DNA from: Oscillospiraceae bacterium
Lineage (GTDB): Bacteria; Bacillota; Clostridia; Oscillospirales; Ruminococcaceae
Assembly (NCBI GenBank): GCA_009781425.1
Contig: WQYC01000002.1
Span: 62,001-126,000, forward strand
DNA: 64,000 bases
Direction: 5' to 3'
Each line of letters starts with the position of its first letter. Position 1 is the first letter of the stretch. The notes beneath the pieces are model-generated. The model ran no database searches, was not told the origin of the DNA, and was given only the letters and a program-made list of their open reading frames with translations. The translations under genes and the position numbers were made by a program. This document shows, one piece after another, positions 42,001 to 50,551 of the stretch.

Positions 42001-42744
42001 ATGAGTGCGATGATAACGGTCAAGAACCTTATAAAAATATACAAAGTCGGCTCTGAAAAGGTAGTCGCGCTGAACGATGTTTCGTTTTCCATTGAGGAAG
42101 GCGAGATTTGTTGTATTCTCGGAACCTCGGGCTCGGGTAAGTCTACGCTTTTGAATATGCTTGCGGGGCTCGAAAAGCCTACCCGCGGCGAAATTCTGAT
42201 TGACAATCAGCGCATTGAAAAAATGAACGAGAAGCGAATCACCCGATTCCGCCAGAAAAACGTCGGCTTCGTGTTTCAATCGTATAATTTACTTCACGGA
42301 ATCACCGCACTTGAAAACGTCGCAATGCCGCTTATATTCAGAGGTGTGAAAAAGAAAAAGCGGGATAAAATCGCTTATTTAATGCTGGCGATGGTGGGGC
42401 TCTCGAAGCGCGTTAAGCATAAACCGACGCAGATGTCCGGCGGTCAGCAGCAGAGGGTGGGAATCGCGAGAGCTTTCGCCGCACGCCCGAAAATAGTCTT
42501 CGCGGACGAGCCGACCGGAAACCTTGACTCACGGACAACTATAGAGGTCATGGAGCTCATGGTTACGATGAGCCGAAAAAATAAACGAACGCTCGTTTTA
42601 GTTACGCACGACAGAGATATTGCCTCTTACGCCGACAGAATAATACAGCTTAAAGACGGCGAAATCATATCAGATATAAGAAAGGATTCAAAAAACGATG
42701 AAAAAATTATTACTTACGCTGTTGACAGTCATATTAGCGATTAA
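42001..42744 (+). CDS. ABC transporter ATPase, MacB/LolD-type
   Basis: 247 aa. Walker A LGTSGSGKSTLLNML, Q loop FVFQSYNLLHG, signature MSGGQQQRVGIARAFAARP, Walker B IVFADEPTGNLDS, H loop VLVTHDRD. These fit the MacB/LolD (type VII) family, which drives extracytoplasmic mechanical work rather than transport through the membrane. Start ATG behind AACGGAG. The C terminus overlaps the next gene by 47 bases. Confidence 0.95.
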   Translation: MSAMITVKNLIKIYKVGSEKVVALNDVSFSIEEGEICCILGTSGSGKSTLLNMLAGLEKPTRGEILIDNQRIEKMNEKRITRFRQKNVGFVFQSYNLLHGITALENVAMPLIFRGVKKKKRDKIAYLMLAMVGLSKRVKHKPTQMSGGQQQRVGIARAFAARPKIVFADEPTGNLDSRTTIEVMELMVTMSRKNKRTLVLVTHDRDIASYADRIIQLKDGEIISDIRKDSKNDEKIITYAVDSHISD

Positions 42745-45004
42745 CGCTGCCGGTATTATACCTGCAGCCGCTTTTGATACCGTGCCTGAAATCAGGCGTT
42801 CGGCTTCTTCAACGACTGATACGCGGCGAGTTACGAGGGGGCAGAGCTTTGATATTGTTATAAACGTCTTCGACGCAAGCTTTCTTGTTGATATTTTTAC
42901 GCTTGTCAGCATGGACAACAGCGATTTAGTTTTAACAGCAAGCGATATTAATGTGCCGTCATCTATCGCGGCAAACAGAAGCTATCGCTTTACCTTCAAA
43001 GTCCCCGATAATGCCGCGAGACGGCAGGATATTACTTACACAATCAGCTATTCTTATATGGACGAGGACACAGGAATGATGTCAGGCTCGCGGACGTTCA
43101 GCGTACCTGTTGAGGTCACTGACAGTACGGCTTCGGCTTCGGCACCTCTTCTCGAAAACATAAAGGTTAACGGCTTAAATATCTCGGGCGAAATATTCGT
43201 CACTGAAAAAGTCACAAATGCTGAGCTGACTATAAACAGAGGAAGCACACAATTAGCGCGCGAGTATCTGAACGTGGTCAACGCTACAGATAAGGGTTTT
43301 CCTTTTTCCTTAGATGTAACTGCGCTCAACACGGCGGATAATACGCCGCTCGTTGTCACACTTACATACGTAAACAGCAGCGGCACATCGCAAACCGTGA
43401 GCAAAAATATCCCCGTAAGTGCGTTCGGCTCGTCGGCTGCACCGCCGACGCTTGAAAATCTAATTGTTATCCAAAATGAGGTTTTCGCGGAGGACGCATT
43501 TGATTTAAACGTTGATATATTCCCCGGCGGTGATAAAATTACCGGCGCGGTGTTAACGGTAAATCACGGTGCAAATCAATTAGTTCGTAAGTTTATCGGA
43601 GCTTTGGACGCGGGCTTTTCCTTAGCTGAAGCAGTAAAAATATCGGGAATCGACACTGTCGGTAATCAAGTGCTGACTGTTACGCTTGAATACAGGGATT
43701 CCGCGGGGATTAACCATGTTATCAGCAAAAATGTAACCGTGAACGTACAGCCGACAAGAGCTGACAGCGGCTTGTTAAACTTGCAAAATCTTTCTGCGCC
43801 TTTCCGCGGTGAATTGGATTCACGCGAGAATATGTCCTTCTCCCTCACTAACCCGACATCGTCTGCTATTAGCGGAATTGAAGCGTTTTTATACGACGAC
43901 GGCGGTAAGGAAATCACTTCGATTTACATAAGCGAAATTAAATCAAACTCCAGCGAAACATTTACGCTTTCGTTCCCTGTAACTGGAAGAACAGGCAGCC
44001 GCAGCTACAGTCTCAATATAACCTACAGAGACGCGGCGAACACGAAAAGGTCAATAAACAGCAGCTTTTCAATCAACGTAACAGCGGGCGAGGACAACGA
44101 GCGGGCGGCGGGGATAAGAATTCAAAGCATTAATACTCCCGCGCAAACGAACACAGGCGTAAGGACAAATATACCTTTCACTTTGGTTAACGCGGGCAGA
44201 GGCACGGCTTATAACGTTGAGGTTTATGTTTTAGACGAGCAGGGCGTTGAGCTCGCGCGTGAATTCGTTGGTAATATTCCGGCGGGCGGAAGCTCTTTTG
44301 ACACGTCTTTTCGACTGAGGTTCGACGACCCCGATATTTATAATCTGACCTTTTACGCTGTCAGCGAGAGCGCGGACGAAACGCTGTCGCAGGTGAGCCG
44401 TGCGTTTGAGCTGCGGGTGGTGAATTACCGCATTACTTTTGCTGATGTAGGCGGGCATGAATGGATTTGGAACAACATGACTACTATTGAATTCGCTCTG
44501 ATTAACGGCGGAAATGAAGAAATGCTCAACGTCAACGCCGAGCTCACAGACGCAAAGGGTAACGTATTCGGGCAGGCGTATATCGGTTCTGTTTTGCCGG
44601 GCGAGAAGAAAGAACGCGTAAGGTTCAGAGATGTTTTCATTTGGGACGACGGAATGGGCTTCATGGAGCTGTTCATAAAGCTTACATACGAAAATAAAGA
44701 AATGCAGGAGTTCCCTGTTTACCATTCGCTCAACGCGACCTTTTCAAGTGACGGCGGCTGGGTTGACCCGCCGTGGAGCGATAACTGGGGAGATGATTGG
44801 GAGTTTGAGGAAGAATCCGACACGGTTTGGTTAGTTATTCTTATTGTAAGCATAAGCGTGCTTCTTGTCGGCGGAATCATCACCTTCGTCGTTATCCGCG
44901 CTAAGAAGAAAACGAGAGATGAGGACGACGATATTGATTACTTTTTATCGCAGATGAAAACGGATAATGCGTCCGCTGAAGCCAAAGAGGAAATAACACA
45001 ATGA
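42698..45004 (+). CDS. Secreted CARDB/Ig-like repeat protein with C-terminal membrane anchor, ABC exporter partner
   Basis: 768 aa. Signal peptide (1-25); then repeated beta-sandwich units of about 100-120 residues, e.g. PLLENIKVNGLNISGEIFVT, PPTLENLIVIQNEVFAEDAF, LQNLSAPFRGELDSRENMSF and IRIQSINTPAQTNTGVRTNI, the COG1361/CARDB style; a C-terminal membrane helix (about 705-730, LVILIVSISVLLVGGIITF) and a short charged tail. It lies between the ATPase and the permease with overlapping starts, so it should form part of the machine, perhaps as a surface adaptor. AAGGA before the ATG. Confidence 0.85.
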   Translation: MKKLLLTLLTVILAINAAGIIPAAAFDTVPEIRRSASSTTDTRRVTRGQSFDIVINVFDASFLVDIFTLVSMDNSDLVLTASDINVPSSIAANRSYRFTFKVPDNAARRQDITYTISYSYMDEDTGMMSGSRTFSVPVEVTDSTASASAPLLENIKVNGLNISGEIFVTEKVTNAELTINRGSTQLAREYLNVVNATDKGFPFSLDVTALNTADNTPLVVTLTYVNSSGTSQTVSKNIPVSAFGSSAAPPTLENLIVIQNEVFAEDAFDLNVDIFPGGDKITGAVLTVNHGANQLVRKFIGALDAGFSLAEAVKISGIDTVGNQVLTVTLEYRDSAGINHVISKNVTVNVQPTRADSGLLNLQNLSAPFRGELDSRENMSFSLTNPTSSAISGIEAFLYDDGGKEITSIYISEIKSNSSETFTLSFPVTGRTGSRSYSLNITYRDAANTKRSINSSFSINVTAGEDNERAAGIRIQSINTPAQTNTGVRTNIPFTLVNAGRGTAYNVEVYVLDEQGVELAREFVGNIPAGGSSFDTSFRLRFDDPDIYNLTFYAVSESADETLSQVSRAFELRVVNYRITFADVGGHEWIWNNMTTIEFALINGGNEEMLNVNAELTDAKGNVFGQAYIGSVLPGEKKERVRFRDVFIWDDGMGFMELFIKLTYENKEMQEFPVYHSLNATFSSDGGWVDPPWSDNWGDDWEFEEESDTVWLVILIVSISVLLVGGIITFVVIRAKKKTRDEDDDIDYFLSQMKTDNASAEAKEEITQ

Positions 45005-46416
45005 AATTCATAGATATTATCCGCACCTGTTTGCGTAATTTGACTAAGCGAAAAATACGCACACTGCTGACGGTTTCCGGTGTTTTAATCGGTACGAGCG
45101 CAGTTATAGTCATGCTTTCACTTAGAGTCGGCATGAACATACAGATAACGAAAATGCTTTCGGAGTGGGCAGATTTAACGCTGATTCACGTTTATAACTG
45201 GGGCAGATGGGACGCTGACGACGATATTGTCCCGCCCGACTTAGACGACAGCATAGTAAAATCATTTATGAGCATGGATAACGTAATGTCTGCTACGCCT
45301 TTTTACACTAACTTTCAAAGCGGATTTCAAATCGCTGTGTATACTGCGGACGGCTGGGTTTTAATGTATACGCCCTTCATAGGTGTATACATGGACGAAC
45401 TCGAAAACTTCGGCTTCCGCCTGACAGAAGGACGCTTTAAGCAGGAGGGCGACCCGCCGACAACTATTCTTATGGGGCCTTTTGCGGGCGATTATCTCCA
45501 GAGCTATATTTATGAAAATGAGTACCTTTGGTCGGAGTGGGGCTACGACGAGGAAACCGACACATGGGATATATTAAGTATGCCGATTGATGATTATTTC
45601 AAGGAAGAGCTGCGGATAATCCCGCTGACAATGGGCGAATGGTGGCAGGCTGACCTTTCGGTTATCGGTTCAAAAACTGCGCCGAACTTAGAATATGACG
45701 AAGAGTTAAACTTGGTAGGAATCCTCGAAGCTTCACCCACCGACTGGGAAGCGCGGAACGGAATCTTCATCGACATAAGCTATATGGCAGGTTTAATCAA
45801 GGCATACAACGAGCTCAACCCCGACAACAGGTACGAGGAATTCAACGGTGTATATAACAATGTCCGCGTAAGGGTTGACGACATGAACAACGTCCCCGCT
45901 GTTGAAGCTGAAATCAAAGCTATGGGCTTTCAAACCTCCTCCTTCAACGAAATGCGCGAGAACATGATGCAGCAAATCGGCACAATCCAAATGCTGCTCG
46001 CGGCTGTGGCGGCGGTTTCTCTGCTTGTTGCGACGATGAATATAACTAACACGATGATAATGGCGATTATTGAACGCACAAAGGAAATCGGAATCATGAA
46101 GGTTCTCGGCTGTGACATCGGTAAAATCCGCTTGATGTTCCTCGGAGAAGCCGCACTAATCGGCTTCCTTGGCGGTGCGGCGGGAGTGCTTTTCAGCTAC
46201 GGGCTGTCGTTTATTATTAACAACTTCTTTGGGCAGGCACTTATGGGAATGTTCATGCACAGCGGCGGCGATGAAAAAATCAGCATTTCGATTATTCCCC
46301 CGTATCTCGTGCTTTTAGGGCTCGCAGGCGCGACAATTATCGGAATGTTGGCGGGCTTATATCCTGCACAAAGAAGCATAAAAATCAGCGCACTGTCGGC
46401 GATTGCACATGAGTAG
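45001..46416 (+). CDS. ABC transporter permease, MacB/FtsX-type
   Basis: 471 aa. An N-terminal helix (about 20-42, KIRTLLTVSGVLIGTSAVIV), a large extracytoplasmic domain (about 45-325) and three helices at the end (about 328-350, 380-410, 430-455) with the FtsX-like ATMNITNTMIMAIIERTKEIGIMKVLGC motif. Layout as in MacB. ATG overlaps the partner protein stop (ATGA). Terminator directly downstream. Confidence 0.95.
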   Translation: MKFIDIIRTCLRNLTKRKIRTLLTVSGVLIGTSAVIVMLSLRVGMNIQITKMLSEWADLTLIHVYNWGRWDADDDIVPPDLDDSIVKSFMSMDNVMSATPFYTNFQSGFQIAVYTADGWVLMYTPFIGVYMDELENFGFRLTEGRFKQEGDPPTTILMGPFAGDYLQSYIYENEYLWSEWGYDEETDTWDILSMPIDDYFKEELRIIPLTMGEWWQADLSVIGSKTAPNLEYDEELNLVGILEASPTDWEARNGIFIDISYMAGLIKAYNELNPDNRYEEFNGVYNNVRVRVDDMNNVPAVEAEIKAMGFQTSSFNEMRENMMQQIGTIQMLLAAVAAVSLLVATMNITNTMIMAIIERTKEIGIMKVLGCDIGKIRLMFLGEAALIGFLGGAAGVLFSYGLSFIINNFFGQALMGMFMHSGGDEKISISIIPPYLVLLGLAGATIIGMLAGLYPAQRSIKISALSAIAHE

Positions 46417-46425
46417 AAATTCAAA

Positions 46426-46454
46426 AACCGAGCCTTTAACGGCTCGGTTTTTTT
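46426..46454. terminator. Terminator between the ABC operon and the DUF6273 gene
   Basis: AAACCGAGCC, TTTAAC, GGCTCGGTTT followed by more T. Can serve both convergent units. Confidence 0.88.
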
Positions 46455-46469
46455 TAGTTTTTTATTCTA

Positions 46470-47387
46470 TTACTCTATAGTTACCCACATAGCAGGGCGG
46501 ACTCTAAAGTTCGCAGAACCGGTATCACCCGACATAATTATTTCGCCTTTATCAGTTACATATGCAAAGCTACTGCCGCTGTCGCCCGGCGTGCGAAGCC
46601 ACCATGGAGCTCCTCGAGTTGCAGTTTGCTGTTGTGTGGCTATTCTGTTTTCGTTAAATTCATCGGTGATTCTTGCAAATCTTCCTGTTTGGTTAGCGGG
46701 CTGATTGCCGAGCTGACCGCTGTCACCGAAGTATTTCACGACTTCCTCTACACTAAGCAAAAATAATTTATCCGTTACAGTTGCGCCGCCGTTTGTTTTA
46801 AACCAAGCATTGTTAGGAGTAGAAACCGATGTTTCATTTATGAGGTGAACCATATCTAATCTGTTTATATAAAAGTCAGACTGAAATGCCTGCATTGTGC
46901 GGAAGTCGCTTTCTGCCCATGTTGTCGCCATGACTCCGTTATTCGTTGACGCAGGTGCATAATAAGACAAGAGCAATGCTTTTCCGTCTCTGACTTCAAG
47001 CACAATCCAAGTTGTTTCTTCTTCTCTTGTGCTTTTGCCGAAGCGGACAATATCTCCTGATTTAGATGCCGCTGTGAGCGGCGTTTCCGAAATTGCCGCA
47101 GGTCTTTCTATCGGAACAAAATTATCGTCTCTGCCGAGAGTGCCTATTTCATTATAAGTATTTCCCGAAATCCCCGCTACTGTTCTTAAAACGCGCAGTG
47201 CGTCTGCCGAAGAAACATTGTCTGTTATGCCGTATTTTGTCTGCTGTTCTGCTGTCAAGGTAGTTATGCCTGCTACCGCGCGCAAAATTGCCAACGCGTC
47301 TGCCGTCGTCAAGTCCGACGCGGACGCCGCCACGGGAAGCGAAAGGAACATCGCCGCGATAAGTAAAACCGAGATAATTTTTTTCAT
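46470..47387 (-). CDS. Secreted dockerin-like protein with DUF6273-type domain
   Basis: 305 aa from ATG 47387 with GGAGGA 4-5 bases upstream (an in-frame TTG at 47399 contains that site). Signal peptide 1-25, a dockerin-like module at about 26-75 (LTTADALAILRAVAG, NVSSADALRVLRTVAG; the second calcium loop is shortened to GITDNVSSAD), then a DUF6273-like domain at about 100-305: IVRFGKS, TTWIVLEVRDGKALLLS, FLLSVEEVVKYFG, APWWLRTPG, RVRPAMWV. The family is frequent in gut Clostridia, resembles fibrobacter-type surface domains, and has no known activity. Promoter 47419-47447. Confidence 0.85.
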   Translation of the reverse strand: MKKIISVLLIAAMFLSLPVAASASDLTTADALAILRAVAGITTLTAEQQTKYGITDNVSSADALRVLRTVAGISGNTYNEIGTLGRDDNFVPIERPAAISETPLTAASKSGDIVRFGKSTREEETTWIVLEVRDGKALLLSYYAPASTNNGVMATTWAESDFRTMQAFQSDFYINRLDMVHLINETSVSTPNNAWFKTNGGATVTDKLFLLSVEEVVKYFGDSGQLGNQPANQTGRFARITDEFNENRIATQQQTATRGAPWWLRTPGDSGSSFAYVTDKGEIIMSGDTGSANFRVRPAMWVTIE

Positions 47388-47418
47388 GATTTCCTCCAAA
47401 TAATTTTTTCGTGCTTTA

Positions 47419-47447
47419 ATTGTACCACAAATATTGGTTGATGTCTA
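47419..47447 (-). promoter_or_regulatory. Promoter of the DUF6273/dockerin gene
   Basis: Minus strand: TAGACA (47447-47442), 17 bases ending TGTGG, TACAAT (47424-47419). Confidence 0.6.
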
Positions 47448-47499
47448 TTGTGCAATATATATATATATATATATATATTGGTTTGTGTAGGTTGCACAA
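47448..47499. repeat. (AT)12 microsatellite inside an 8-bp inverted repeat
   Basis: TTGTGCAA (47448-47455) and TTGCACAA (47492-47499) are exact inverted repeats. Between them is an uninterrupted run of twelve AT dinucleotides (47455-47478). The element fills the space between the -35 boxes of two divergent promoters. Confidence 0.85.
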
Positions 47500-47510
47500 A
47501 TTCTGCGCGC

Positions 47511-47539
47511 TTGCCAACTTTCTGAAAATATGCTATACT
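47511..47539 (+). promoter_or_regulatory. Promoter of the patatin gene
   Basis: TTGCCA (47511-47516), 17 bases, TATACT (47534-47539). Confidence 0.65.
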
Positions 47540-47558
47540 GATTTAAGCGAGGTGCGAA

Positions 47559-48461
47559 ATGAATTTTACTCATGATATAATAAAAGGCTCACCCCATAAA
47601 AAAATACTCCCCCCTAAAACTGCTTTAGTTTTAGAGGGCGGCGGAACGCGCGGGTTTTACAGCGCGGGCGTTTTTGAGGCGTTTTTGGACGAGGGGATTA
47701 TGTTCCCGTACATCGCCGGAGTCAGCGCAGGTGCGGCGAACGCGCTTACATACGTCGCGGGACAGCGCGGGCGCAACAGGCAGATTGTTGAGCATTACGT
47801 CGGCAACAAAAAATACGTCAGCCGCCGAAATCTGCTCAGATACGGCTCGCTGTTCGGTTATGATTTTATATTCGGGACGATTCCGGATAAGCATATTTTT
47901 TGGGACAGAGAGGTTTTCGAGAGCACAGATATTCGCTTCCTGACAGGTGCAATCGACTGCAACACAGGCGAAACCTTTTGGTTCGAGAAGCAGGAAATTA
48001 CGCAGGGCTTCCCTGCTTCTGTGGCGTCCTGCTCGGTTCCGCTTGCATCGAAAATCGTGAAGCTCGGCGGAAAGCTTTTACTCGACGGCGGCGTAAGCTC
48101 GCCGATTCCGATTGAAAAATCAATCGAGGACGGCAACGAGTTTCACGTCGTTGTGCTGACTCGCAACGAGGGTTATCAGAAAAGTGCGTTCCGCTTCAAA
48201 GGCATTTTGAAATTATTTTACGGGAAATACCCGAATTTAATTCATGCGATTCTGAACAGGCACGAGGTTTATAACCGTCAGCTTGCGCTCTGCGAGCAGC
48301 TTGAACGCGAGGGAAAGGCGATAATTATCAGACCGCAAATCCCGCTCGCAGTTGAGCGAGCGGGAACGGATATTAAGAAGCTACTTGCGCTTTACGATGA
48401 GGGGCATGACGAGGGAAAGCAGGCGGTTGAAGTGCTGAAAGCGCGGTTTAATTTTTATTAA
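47559..48461 (+). CDS. Patatin-like phospholipase (RssA/YjjU type)
   Basis: 300 aa. Oxyanion loop ALVLEGGGTRGFYSAGVF, nucleophile elbow IAGVSAGAANAL (Ser in GxSxG) and catalytic Asp in LLDGGVSSPIP. The C-terminal part matches the bacterial YjjU-type patatins (ERAGTDIKKLLALYDEG). Expected activity is acyl-ester hydrolysis of phospholipids at the membrane's inner face; there is no signal peptide. Start ATG behind GAGGTG. Ends 4 bases into the convergent SBP-anti-sigma gene. Confidence 0.9.
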   Translation: MNFTHDIIKGSPHKKILPPKTALVLEGGGTRGFYSAGVFEAFLDEGIMFPYIAGVSAGAANALTYVAGQRGRNRQIVEHYVGNKKYVSRRNLLRYGSLFGYDFIFGTIPDKHIFWDREVFESTDIRFLTGAIDCNTGETFWFEKQEITQGFPASVASCSVPLASKIVKLGGKLLLDGGVSSPIPIEKSIEDGNEFHVVVLTRNEGYQKSAFRFKGILKLFYGKYPNLIHAILNRHEVYNRQLALCEQLEREGKAIIIRPQIPLAVERAGTDIKKLLALYDEGHDEGKQAVEVLKARFNFY

Positions 48462-49993
48462 TAGCTATTAAACATATAAATGTCAAGAGCTTGCTGAATT
48501 AAAGGCTCTGCTTCGGAAACAAACTCGGCGGCAGTCATTTCACCGTTTAATAAAGATTCTATTAAATGTATTCCGCCTCCGCCAGTATACCACAAATCAA
48601 AACCGAGGTTTTGGCTCATCATGTATGCGTAATCGAAATTGCGCTCATTCATATAGCACCCTCTCGACCATTCAAGGTCTTCGGCGAGAGTGCGGTCGTA
48701 ATCATACCAGTTATGCCAATCGAACATTACGTCGTAAACTAACCTTGGATTTTCTGTGTTTGCAGGTATGAAGAACCAATTTATATTAGCTGCTGTGCTA
48801 TGACTGTTTGTCGCTTGGTTACCGCTCGGACCTATGGGCCACGGGACTACGCCAATTTCAAACGGCAGTTCCGCCGCGCCGTGTTCAGATAAAATCCAGT
48901 CTGCTCCGACAAAGAAAGCGGCTTTCCCTTGGACATACGAATCATTATTTTTTTGCCAGCTTGTTTCATTCAGCGGGCGTCCCGTGCGGTCAGTATTATA
49001 AATCGTGTAGAAAAATTCAAACGTTTCAAGTACTTCGGGAGACATCATAATTGTTTCGGGTTCAGTCGCAATCGCCGTGCCGTTTGAGAACAGCAGATTT
49101 TCAAGCATATTCGTCCAGTAGCCGCCCCAACCGTAGATGTCCTCCTCGGGAACAGTCAGCGCGATTAAATACTCACGCCACACATCCCACGTCCACTCGC
49201 CTCTGTCCCAAAGGTCCTGCGGGTTTTCAAGCCCTTTTTCCAAAATCATGTCTAAATTAAACGCTAAGGGGTAAACAGGTACGCTTTGAAGTGCCGACGG
49301 AGCGAACAAATACGTTTCCGGTTGACTGAGATTCAAGCTCCTCATAACCTGATTTGCTCCGAATACGTCAGTGTTTTCAAGTCCGAGCGATTCAAGCGAA
49401 GCCGCAAGATTTTTGAAAACAACCGGTGCACCGAATGAAAAATCAACAAAGTAAACGTCACATTCCATCAAATTTTGTATGCTTTCCTGAATACCGCCCC
49501 AACCTAAGTTTACGAATTCGAGCCTTATGTTATAGCGTTCTTCAATAGCGCGCATATTTGCAAGCTGCATTTCTGCGGCTTCAATATCGTATACCCACGG
49601 ATTGTCATAAACATTATCGTGCTGTGACGTGTAATACATATCGTACCATGTGCCGATAGTTATTACGCGAGGTGCGTCGGAAACTGAAGTGATAATTACC
49701 GAGTCCGGGTCCGGCTCGGGGTCTGTGTCAATTGCTTCAGGCTCAACCTCTACTTCGTAACCGCTTCCAAGCGGTGCGGTGGGAATAAACCAGCCGTTCA
49801 GTGCGAACCCCGCACCTGCGATTCCTATTACCAAAATCAAAGCTGTAAGCGCGTAAAGCGGCTTGAACGCGGCAGTTCTCGGTCTGCCGTTTGCTTTTTG
49901 ATTGACCTTGCGAACGAAAGCCTCGTCACTCCCCGGCGGCGCTATATCAAATAAATCCGTATAAATTTTCTCCTTGTTTGTCCTGTTTGTCAT
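48458..49993 (-). CDS. Anti-sigma-like membrane protein with solute-binding-protein ectodomain
   Basis: 511 aa from the ATG at 49993, which has AAGGAGG 9 bases upstream. Residues 1-45 are a short cytoplasmic segment (NKEKIYTDLFDIAPPGSDEA); about 46-66 is a membrane helix (LYALTALILVIGIAGAGFAL); an acidic linker follows; about 110-511 is a full solute-binding-protein-like domain of the sugar-binding family 1 type (VPVYPLAFNLDMILEKGLEN, DLWDRGEWTWDVWREYL, YVQGKAAFFVGADWILSE, FEIGVVPWPIGPSGN). It has no lipobox, unlike transport SBPs, and overlaps the ECF sigma gene by 47 bases. That position is where an anti-sigma factor sits. So it probably holds the sigma factor and senses an extracellular ligand, likely a saccharide. 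Confidence 0.8.
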   Translation of the reverse strand: MTNRTNKEKIYTDLFDIAPPGSDEAFVRKVNQKANGRPRTAAFKPLYALTALILVIGIAGAGFALNGWFIPTAPLGSGYEVEVEPEAIDTDPEPDPDSVIITSVSDAPRVITIGTWYDMYYTSQHDNVYDNPWVYDIEAAEMQLANMRAIEERYNIRLEFVNLGWGGIQESIQNLMECDVYFVDFSFGAPVVFKNLAASLESLGLENTDVFGANQVMRSLNLSQPETYLFAPSALQSVPVYPLAFNLDMILEKGLENPQDLWDRGEWTWDVWREYLIALTVPEEDIYGWGGYWTNMLENLLFSNGTAIATEPETIMMSPEVLETFEFFYTIYNTDRTGRPLNETSWQKNNDSYVQGKAAFFVGADWILSEHGAAELPFEIGVVPWPIGPSGNQATNSHSTAANINWFFIPANTENPRLVYDVMFDWHNWYDYDRTLAEDLEWSRGCYMNERNFDYAYMMSQNLGFDLWYTGGGGIHLIESLLNGEMTAAEFVSEAEPLIQQALDIYMFNSY

Positions 49994-50456
49994 AGTCAAA
50001 ATCCTCCTTTTCGATGATTGTTTTTAATTGCTCTCTCGCCCGCTTCAACTGCGTTAAAACAGTATTCTGCGGCATTTTAAGTATAACTGCGATTTCCTTC
50101 GCTGTGTATTTTTCATAATAGTGCAAATAAATCACAGTGCGGTATTTGGGTTTCAGCTTCTTCACATAGTCGTAAAGGTGCAAATCATGATTTTCGGGCA
50201 CAGCTAAGCTCTCGTCAAGCGCGGTTGTTTTTCTGAACCACGCGGATTTGAGCAGGTTCTTCGCCTCGTTTACAGCAACGCGAATCAGCCAGGCTTTCTC
50301 GGCTTCCGCGCTGTCAAAGGTTTTGCCCTTGGTCATTAGCTTCACGAACACGTTCTGCGTAACATCGTCAGCGTCATGAATATTACGGACATAGCCCAGC
50401 GCAACCCTAAAAACAAGACTGCGGTATTTTTGCACGCTGTCGCTTATATCGTTCAC
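49947..50456 (-). CDS. ECF-type RNA polymerase sigma factor
   Basis: 169 aa from GTG 50456, with AAGGAGG 7 bases upstream; the in-frame TTG at 50507 lies before that site. Region 2: YRSLVFRVALGYVRNIHDADDV (split, about 8-30) and QNVFVKLM, AWLIRVAVNEAKNLLKS; region 4: PKYRTVIYLHYYEKYTAKEI and MPQNTVLTQLKRAREQL. Regions 1 and 3 are missing, which defines the ECF group. Co-expressed with the SBP-fused anti-sigma-like protein. No housekeeping promoter is visible between the upstream terminator (50503-50531) and the start, so it may drive its own transcription. Confidence 0.93.
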   Translation of the reverse strand: MNDISDSVQKYRSLVFRVALGYVRNIHDADDVTQNVFVKLMTKGKTFDSAEAEKAWLIRVAVNEAKNLLKSAWFRKTTALDESLAVPENHDLHLYDYVKKLKPKYRTVIYLHYYEKYTAKEIAVILKMPQNTVLTQLKRAREQLKTIIEKEDFDYDKQDKQGENLYGFI

Positions 50457-50502
50457 TTTATCGCCTCCTTGAATAAAATTCGGCCGTCTGACAGTAATAC
50501 AA

Positions 50503-50531
50503 TTCAAAAGGGAGAATTATTTCATTCTCCC
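50503..50531 (-). terminator. Terminator of the DUF2461 gene
   Basis: Minus strand: GGGAGAA, TGAAATAA loop, TTCTCCC, then TTTT. Separates the DUF2461 gene from the sigma factor. Confidence 0.7.
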
Positions 50532-50551
50532 TAAATTTATTTTTTATGTTT

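Noticed and set aside
44231-44725. A 164-codon minus-strand frame inside the CARDB-like gene
   Set aside because: It is antisense to a gene with clear signal peptide, repeats and coupled neighbours; no ribosome site.
48458-49993. Ordinary sugar-transport binding lipoprotein
   Set aside because: There is no lipobox; the membrane helix follows a 45-residue cytoplasmic segment, no permease or ATPase genes are near, and the gene overlaps a sigma factor.
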